DNA of 10,457 bases from JABJMC01 sp964459205 (GTDB lineage: Bacteria > Patescibacteriota > Gracilibacteria > UBA1369 > UBA12473): positions 1 to 10,457 of the forward strand of contig CAYWKJ010000041.1 of NCBI GenBank assembly GCA_964459205.1, given 5' to 3'. This document shows, in pieces, positions 5,985 through 10,457 of this stretch. The notes under the pieces are model-generated. The model was not told the origin of the DNA. It saw nothing but the letters and a program-made list of their open reading frames with translations, and did no database searches. Position numbers and translations under genes: made by a program. Every line of letters starts with the position of its first letter. The first letter of the stretch is position 1.

Positions 5985-6496
5985 TGACCAAGCCTGTCCA
6001 GATTACGAAACTCATGACTATCTTTGAAGTGCTTGAACAAGTTCCTGAAGCCCAAGAAATTCTTCAGGATTTTGGACTATACTGCGCTGGCTGTCATTTA
6101 AGCTCTTTTGAAACCCTAGAACAAGGTGTTTTGGGTCACGGCATGGACAAAAAAACACTAAACGAGGTCCTAAAAGCTCTTAATGAAGCTGCTAAAAACC
6201 GCAAAGAAATCTACATAACCAAAAACGCTGCCCTTAAAATCCTAGCCCTAGCTGAAGCCGAGAATAAACCACCATTCCTTCGAGTAAAAGCCACTAAAAC
6301 CAAGGGCATTTGGACTTATGCCATGGACTTTGCCGCGCGCCCTAACAAAACCGAAAAAAAGCTCGAATTTAAGGAAGGAGTTACCCTTTTATTAGACCCA
6401 AAATCCCTCAAAAATCTAAAAGGTTCTACCATTGATTACGTGATGACCTATGAAACCGAAGGCTTTAAGATAGATAATCCTAATGAGAAAGATTGA
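5984..6496 (+). CDS. DUF1858-type CxxC redox domain fused to a cysteine-less A-type (IscA/HesB-like) domain
   Basis: The 170-residue protein has two parts. Residues about 9-70 match the DUF1858/hybrid-cluster-protein-associated disulfide domain: MTIFEVLEQVPEAQEIL, then GLYCAGC with Cys34 and Cys37, FETLEQG and a closing helix. Residues about 77-167 follow the A-type Fe-S carrier fold: YITKNAALKI, PFLRVKA, YAMDFA, GVTLLLDPKSL, LKGSTIDYV and GFKIDNPN. The family's three ligands are absent. The SGCSG loop is replaced by KTKGIWT, and the chain stops right where the C-terminal CGC would come. The fold is kept but classical cluster carrying is unlikely from this domain alone; the fused CAGC pair may replace the lost thiols. 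The start overlaps the previous stop and GGAAGAG lies just upstream, suggesting coupled translation. A role in Fe-S or persulfide handling is inferred. Confidence 0.85.
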   Translation: MTKPVQITKLMTIFEVLEQVPEAQEILQDFGLYCAGCHLSSFETLEQGVLGHGMDKKTLNEVLKALNEAAKNRKEIYITKNAALKILALAEAENKPPFLRVKATKTKGIWTYAMDFAARPNKTEKKLEFKEGVTLLLDPKSLKNLKGSTIDYVMTYETEGFKIDNPNEKD

Positions 6497-6520
6497 CATA
6501 AATTATAAATGAGTTAAAAT
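6493..6520 (+). promoter_or_regulatory. Strong sigma70-type promoter of the 899-residue gene
   Basis: A perfect -35 TTGACA (6493-6498) is followed by 16 bases and TAAAAT (6515-6520, 5/6). The -35 overlaps the TGA stop of the preceding gene. Transcription is expected from about 6527, giving a leader of about 36 bases with AGGA (6547-6550) placed 12 bases before the ATG, rather far for a Shine-Dalgarno. This is the best promoter match in the window. Confidence 0.8.
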
Positions 6521-6562
6521 AGGCACCAAAACCACCCCTTTTTATCAGGAACTTGTTTATTT

Positions 6563-9262
6563 ATGACGAATAGACCGGGGGCACCAAACGAACATACCAC
6601 CGAAACCGACACAAGGCGCTTACAAATTCAACAATTTATAATGCAGTCTTACCATACTCAGGGCGTAAGACCTGGTATGCCGCCAATTCTCGAAACTATT
6701 GGAGCTCGTTACTTGTTAGCCCTAGCCCAAAATCCTGACCCAGATGTCCCCGCTCTCATTGAAGAAACCCTGCGCCTATTCCCTGGCGACCACCCACCCG
6801 CAACCGAATTACAAAGATTAATTGAGGACGATTTTGAAATCGCTCAATCATGCCACGCCACTAGTGATGCAATTGTAAACAAATATCACACCGCCATGTG
6901 GAGAGAAGGTGTAAAACTTGTTTTAGCTCGTCTAGCCCGAGAAGCCGACCCCGCTGAAACAGATCAAACCCAAATAGTAATTAATGCCATTGCGCGCAGC
7001 GCCACCGGATTACAAAGACAAACCCTTGAACATTTTTCAGAGCCGACCCTCACTAACGCAATCATTAACTCCGATATAACCGCCGATACTATTCAGGAAG
7101 AAGAACGTATTTTAAGAGACAACTTACCCGAAGTAGAAAGGATAATCACAGAATTAGCTTTAGAAGAATGCGAAGAACAAGAGACTTTTCGTATGCAATG
7201 CGTACAAATGGCCTTTGAATACTATGATGTAAGAAGCGCCGATGCTGGCTTACATCCAGTTTTTACTAGACTTGGACAACTATATAGAGGAGCTCTCACC
7301 GGTAAAGCAGGCAACGCAATTCACCCTCAAGCTTTAATCCAAGAAGCAGTAGATACCGCGCCAACAGATGAAGTCTCAACCCCTTCCGTAGAAGACGTCT
7401 CCGCCGCATACGAAAGAGACACTGAAAATCTAGTCACCACCAGAATAGTATGTCGAGAAATTCTCGACCACATGCCTGACCCTACTTGGCCAAACACAGT
7501 TAAACGCTTAATTATTGGGATGGGGAGGCAAAGAACTATTACCGGCAACCCAGAAGTTGATCAAGCCTTAATTGGAATGGGGCAAAGTCTGAAACAAGTT
7601 CGCCGCGCCAAACCATTAACAGACACAACCCTCACTAGGCTAATTGGCAATGTGTTTCCCAGTTTAGGAGCCATTGATACTAACGGATTATTATTAGAAA
7701 TAAAACGAGAACTAATTACCAGGGCCATGAAAGAACGCGATGCACACTCAAGGAAACCAGGCCGACCGCCAAAAGCACCAAAACCACCTGAAAAACCACT
7801 AGAAGTCGTCCCTTTCCCAAATTTTGCTCGCATTAGAGAATGTGCCGGCAGTTTACGAGACTTCAAACCTCTAAAAAGCAGACCCGAAACCCGCCGCCAA
7901 AAACAAACCCAAGACGCCATTGATAGCGCTACTACGGACTGTCGCGAATTAGCTGTTTTTGTCTCAGAGGATGTCCCCGGCCTGGTTCATGATATCGAAG
8001 AAAAACGCTCCTGCCCTAAAATAGAAGGGTGCTATATTAAACGCAAAAAACCCGAAATCATCTCCCCTCCAAACATTGCTTGTGAGGGACATTTTGATAT
8101 TAAATTTGGCAAAAAGGGCGGACAACCTGTGCTGTGCCGACTCTCTTTTGAAATGGATAATGATACTAATTTATCAGTCATAACCGAAGATAGAAAAACA
8201 CACTCACCCGAGGCTTTTCAAGGGTCCGGACGTCCCTCGGCCCTAGGCAATATGTACCAAGAATTACGCCGGATTATAATTGTAGGACTAGCCGAAAGGC
8301 TAACCATTCAAGACACAGCCAAACATGCTCGCTTTATCAAAGCGAGCAGCCCTGGAAATCCCCGCAAAATTCCTAAATTTCGTACTACTCGAGGGTTTAT
8401 TCGTCCTAACTTTACTGAACTCGATCCTTCTAGTTCTGAATCAAATGATCGCCCCAAAAAACCCGCCGCTGTCACCGCTTATATTTTAGATTTAATTGAT
8501 AAAATCCAACGTGCTGACCCTGAGGACCCCGTAACAGCTGAAATGATAGAACCAATTGTCCTTTACAGAAATTTCCCCCAAACAGATGAAGGGGAAGTCA
8601 CACGTGACGTTTACCTTGCGATCGACACCATAGACGCCCTCCAACAACTTGCTAGTGGGCAAATGTCTAAAAACGAAGTATGTATCTGTTTAAACGGAAG
8701 AAAAAATATAAGAGCTGGGTATAACCCTCGTCCGCAAGGTCAAACTTTAGTCTGCTCCCCACGAAGCGGTAGTGAAGAAACTGACAATCTCCGTGCTTTA
8801 ACAGAAAAAGTCTTAGGTTTTAAACTTTCAGACGAGGGACTAAAAGACCTTACTACGATCACCGTTGCCCCAGAAATAGAGACCGTCATCATTGGCACGC
8901 GTGAAGAAGTTCGTGGAGGCGGAGGACGCCGCTTAATTCGAGACGAAATAAATCAAATTAGTAGATACGCCTTAGAAGTTATTGCACAAGATCCTGATGC
9001 CCCAGCCCAAGGCACGGCTCGTATTACCATGCAAGAAATTCAAGCCATGCTAGCCGCAGAACATCGCGAGAATGAACTTTCCGCCGAAGCCCAAACCCTT
9101 GTCCACCAGGTTTTCATAGAAATTGCTACTGTTGATGGCGTGGCTGACCGCGTTCGCGGACGCATTAACCACATTGTTTTTAATGCCCCTCAGAATCCAA
9201 GGTATTCTAAAGGAAAATTTGAATCTCTGGCTGAACAAGAAGCCCTACTTAAAGATGCTTAA
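6563..9262 (+). CDS. Large soluble protein of unknown function, 899 residues
   Basis: I do not recognise any family. There is no signal peptide, membrane helix or Walker-type motif. Residues 1-390 are mainly helical and Glu-rich. A Pro/Lys-rich linker (about 397-413) contains KPGRPPK (398-404), an AT-hook-like DNA-binding core. A mixed alpha/beta part (about 500-600) holds GHFDIKFGKKGG and a GSGRPSALGNMYQELRR stretch. Another basic Ser/Pro/Lys linker (622-635) leads to a last part (about 636-899) with VTAYILDLIDKIQRAD, a cysteine-bearing EVCICLNGRKN and EEVRGGGGRRLIRDE. Helical segments ending in an Asp-Pro turn recur near 50-72, 118-140, 297-318 and 802-825, perhaps a degenerate repeat. About half of the arginine codons in the first half are AGA or AGG, whereas adjacent genes use almost only CGN. 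It has its own strong promoter and stands alone between the Fe-S fusion and the ftsQ cluster. Confidence 0.8.
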   Translation: MTNRPGAPNEHTTETDTRRLQIQQFIMQSYHTQGVRPGMPPILETIGARYLLALAQNPDPDVPALIEETLRLFPGDHPPATELQRLIEDDFEIAQSCHATSDAIVNKYHTAMWREGVKLVLARLAREADPAETDQTQIVINAIARSATGLQRQTLEHFSEPTLTNAIINSDITADTIQEEERILRDNLPEVERIITELALEECEEQETFRMQCVQMAFEYYDVRSADAGLHPVFTRLGQLYRGALTGKAGNAIHPQALIQEAVDTAPTDEVSTPSVEDVSAAYERDTENLVTTRIVCREILDHMPDPTWPNTVKRLIIGMGRQRTITGNPEVDQALIGMGQSLKQVRRAKPLTDTTLTRLIGNVFPSLGAIDTNGLLLEIKRELITRAMKERDAHSRKPGRPPKAPKPPEKPLEVVPFPNFARIRECAGSLRDFKPLKSRPETRRQKQTQDAIDSATTDCRELAVFVSEDVPGLVHDIEEKRSCPKIEGCYIKRKKPEIISPPNIACEGHFDIKFGKKGGQPVLCRLSFEMDNDTNLSVITEDRKTHSPEAFQGSGRPSALGNMYQELRRIIIVGLAERLTIQDTAKHARFIKASSPGNPRKIPKFRTTRGFIRPNFTELDPSSSESNDRPKKPAAVTAYILDLIDKIQRADPEDPVTAEMIEPIVLYRNFPQTDEGEVTRDVYLAIDTIDALQQLASGQMSKNEVCICLNGRKNIRAGYNPRPQGQTLVCSPRSGSEETDNLRALTEKVLGFKLSDEGLKDLTTITVAPEIETVIIGTREEVRGGGGRRLIRDEINQISRYALEVIAQDPDAPAQGTARITMQEIQAMLAAEHRENELSAEAQTLVHQVFIEIATVDGVADRVRGRINHIVFNAPQNPRYSKGKFESLAEQEALLKDA

Positions 9263-9303
9263 CGCACCACTTCTTAAAAAAACTAGCAATCTCTAAACAA
9301 CCC

Positions 9304-9312
9304 TGTTATACT
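9304..9312 (+). promoter_or_regulatory. Extended -10 promoter for the small basic gene and ftsQ
   Basis: TGTTATACT forms an extended -10 (TGn plus TATACT at 9307-9312, 5/6). The -35 position holds only TAGCAA (9284-9289, 3/6), which an extended -10 can offset. The start of transcription would be near 9318, with a leader of about 25 bases before the ATG at 9344. The 81-bp gap after the 899-residue gene shows no clear terminator. Confidence 0.55.
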
Positions 9313-9343
9313 CCAGCGCGAATTTGACTTAAAAATCTAAAAA

Positions 9344-9490
9344 ATGACTAATCGCAGTTCTTCCAAACAACACGGCATGAACTCCGTGAATGAACACCGC
9401 CCAAAAAGCAAAGCCTACAAGCGTCGTAACAAGGCTAAGGCTCGTGCTCGGCGTGAAGCTGCCTTAGCAGCAAAAGCAGCGAAGAAATAG
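9344..9490 (+). CDS. Small strongly basic protein, 48 residues
   Basis: A short reading frame, ATG to TAG, encodes MTNRSSSKQHGMNSVN followed by a Lys/Arg/Ala-rich helical tail with YKRRNKAKARARREAALAA. It has 16 Lys/Arg and only two Glu, a net charge near +14. The composition suggests a nucleic-acid-binding peptide, such as a ribosome-associated or nucleoid-like protein, but it does not match small ribosomal proteins I can recall (L34, L36, bTHX, Sra). It has an extended -10 promoter upstream and an A-rich leader without Shine-Dalgarno. It ends 36 bp before ftsQ and is probably cotranscribed with it. The tail helix and the clean placement between promoter and ftsQ favour a real gene over chance. 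Confidence 0.7.
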   Translation: MTNRSSSKQHGMNSVNEHRPKSKAYKRRNKAKARARREAALAAKAAKK

Positions 9491-9526
9491 ACGTATACCT
9501 GTTCTTTCTGGTATCTTTCTTACGAT

Positions 9527-10456
9527 ATGGCTTTTCGCAAGAAAAAAATCGGAAATTCAACTTATCGCCGTCCAGGGTCAAGCGCGCGCCGACGGTTACC
9601 TAAACGCCGCCGAACACCTGGAAAAACTCTTTCGGAACGCCAAGAAAAACCCAAAATAACTGAACGAAGAAAGCGCCAAAAAATCCGCACCCGCAGTGTG
9701 TGGGGCCAAATTAAACGTTCCCTTATGTTTATAGGAATTGGTTTTGTAGTTGTTTACCTAAGTTATGCTTTGTTTTTATCTGGGACTCTCACTATTGAAG
9801 ACATCGAAGTTATAGAAAACGACATCAAAATTTCAGACCATTCCATCCATACTTTGCTCGCAGATTTTAAAGGCTCAAATTTATTACTTTTTAATGCTGA
9901 TGAACTAGAACCTTTTTTCAAAACTCAATATCCTCAATACGAAACGCTCAATATATCCAAAAACCTCCCAGATACCATCCGTGTAACCTTAAAAACCTAT
10001 CCAGTAGTAGCCTCTTTGATGGTCGAAACCGACGAAGGGAATGAACAACAATTCTTTTTAACACGGGCCGGACAAACCGCTGAATACGACGAACTCTCCG
10101 CCACTGAACAAGGATTCCGTGAAATTTACATTACCAGTGAACAAAGCCTTAGCCCAGGCACAACCGTTATAACTCAAGATCGTTTAGCCTTTATTCTAGA
10201 AGCTATTCAGAGCTTTGAAGACCGCTTTGGCATGGCAGTGCAGTACGCGGAATACCACAGCATTGAACGAGAAACCCATCTTTACACTGAACGTGAATTT
10301 TTTGTTTGGCTAGATATGACTATGGATTTAGACGAACAATTTGATAAACTTAAAAAAGGCCTCCCCAGATTAGACATTTATGAAATGGATTTGATTTATG
10401 TCGACCTCAGAATTAGTGGGATAAACGGCGAAAAAATTATCTTTAAACCCGCTTAA
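9527..10456 (+). CDS. ftsQ: Cell division protein FtsQ/DivIB
   Basis: FtsQ is the bitopic divisome protein that links early and late division proteins through FtsB and FtsL. The 309-residue product has a very basic cytoplasmic N terminus (26 Lys/Arg in the first 64 residues), one transmembrane helix (about 66-85) and an extracytoplasmic POTRA domain at about 88-160 (LTIEDIEVIEND, LLLFNADELEPFFKTQYPQ, ISKNLPDTIRVTLKTYPVVASL). The C-terminal FtsQ beta domain ends with YVDLRISGINGEKIIFKP, the usual closing strand pair. It is complete, with TAA at 10454-10456 one base from the window's end. The ATG at 9527 has no Shine-Dalgarno (upstream TTTCTTACGAT). The long basic tail before the membrane is stronger than in most FtsQ proteins. 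Neighbours on the right, often ftsA and ftsZ, cannot be seen. Confidence 0.92.
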   Translation: MAFRKKKIGNSTYRRPGSSARRRLPKRRRTPGKTLSERQEKPKITERRKRQKIRTRSVWGQIKRSLMFIGIGFVVVYLSYALFLSGTLTIEDIEVIENDIKISDHSIHTLLADFKGSNLLLFNADELEPFFKTQYPQYETLNISKNLPDTIRVTLKTYPVVASLMVETDEGNEQQFFLTRAGQTAEYDELSATEQGFREIYITSEQSLSPGTTVITQDRLAFILEAIQSFEDRFGMAVQYAEYHSIERETHLYTEREFFVWLDMTMDLDEQFDKLKKGLPRLDIYEMDLIYVDLRISGINGEKIIFKPA

Positions 10457-10457
10457 T

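Noticed and set aside
5780..6055. Minus-strand open frame of 91 codons rich in Ser/Thr/Val
   Set aside because: It is the complement of the repetitive Glu/Val/Thr codons of the acidic tail and crosses the start of the next gene.
5984..6510. Alternative code with TGA read as glycine (as in Gracilibacteria)
   Set aside because: No in-frame TGA occurs in nrdJ, the rhamnose gene, the Cys-rich gene, the 899-residue gene or ftsQ, where glycine is always GGN; the TGA at 6494-6496 fits a normal stop.
7561..7920. Minus-strand open frame of 119 codons within the 899-residue gene
   Set aside because: It has no promoter or start signal, and the plus strand is a continuous 899-codon frame with a near-consensus promoter.
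9495..9514. ATACC/GGTAT dyad between the small basic gene and ftsQ
   Set aside because: Arms of 5 bp with a 10-base loop and no T-run are too weak to call a terminator or operator.

Overview
The window is about 10.5 kb of compact bacterial chromosome. It probably comes from the Candidate Phyla Radiation (Patescibacteria), perhaps a Peregrinibacteria-like lineage. That placement is inference. It rests on a class II (B12-dependent) ribonucleotide reductase, a Cys-rich zinc-ribbon repeat protein of a kind I associate with CPR genomes, several lineage-restricted hypothetical proteins, very short intergenic spaces and a scarcity of Shine-Dalgarno sequences. The standard code applies: conserved genes encode glycine only as GGN and contain no in-frame TGA.

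Left part (1-3148, minus strand). The window opens inside nrdJ, of which the first 311 codons are present. Upstream of nrdJ lies a well-formed sigma70 promoter followed by two NrdR-box-like sites 32 bp apart. Next come a 250-residue helical protein of unknown function, a rho-independent terminator, and a secreted protein with three SLH repeats fused to a C39-like papain-fold domain.

Divergent switch (3149-3190). A 42-bp gap separates the SLH-C39 gene from a plus-strand series that runs to the end of the window. The first plus gene strongly resembles the plant and giant-virus UDP-4-keto-6-deoxyglucose 3,5-epimerase/4-reductase (NRS/ER, UER1) that makes UDP-L-rhamnose. It is followed 21 bp later by a 531-residue protein with 41 cysteines, built as zinc ribbon, two 150-residue repeats, zinc ribbon.

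Middle (5654-6496). A promoter with an extended -10 precedes a 16-bp palindrome that covers the start codon of a small membrane-anchored protein with an extremely acidic tail. Its stop overlaps the start (TAATG) of a fusion between a DUF1858-type CxxC redox domain and an A-type Fe-S carrier fold that has lost all its cysteine ligands.

Right part (6493-10456). A near-consensus promoter drives an 899-residue soluble protein with no family I recognise and with clearly different arginine codon use. It is followed by a 48-residue, strongly basic small protein with its own promoter, and then ftsQ, complete to the last codon of the window. The recurring themes are the cell surface (SLH-C39, rhamnose, FtsQ), redox and metal chemistry (NrdJ, Cys-rich protein, DUF1858-IscA fusion), and uncharacterised genes. 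No tRNA, rRNA, CRISPR array, transposon or attachment site was seen, and no gene-free stretch exceeds 300 bases.
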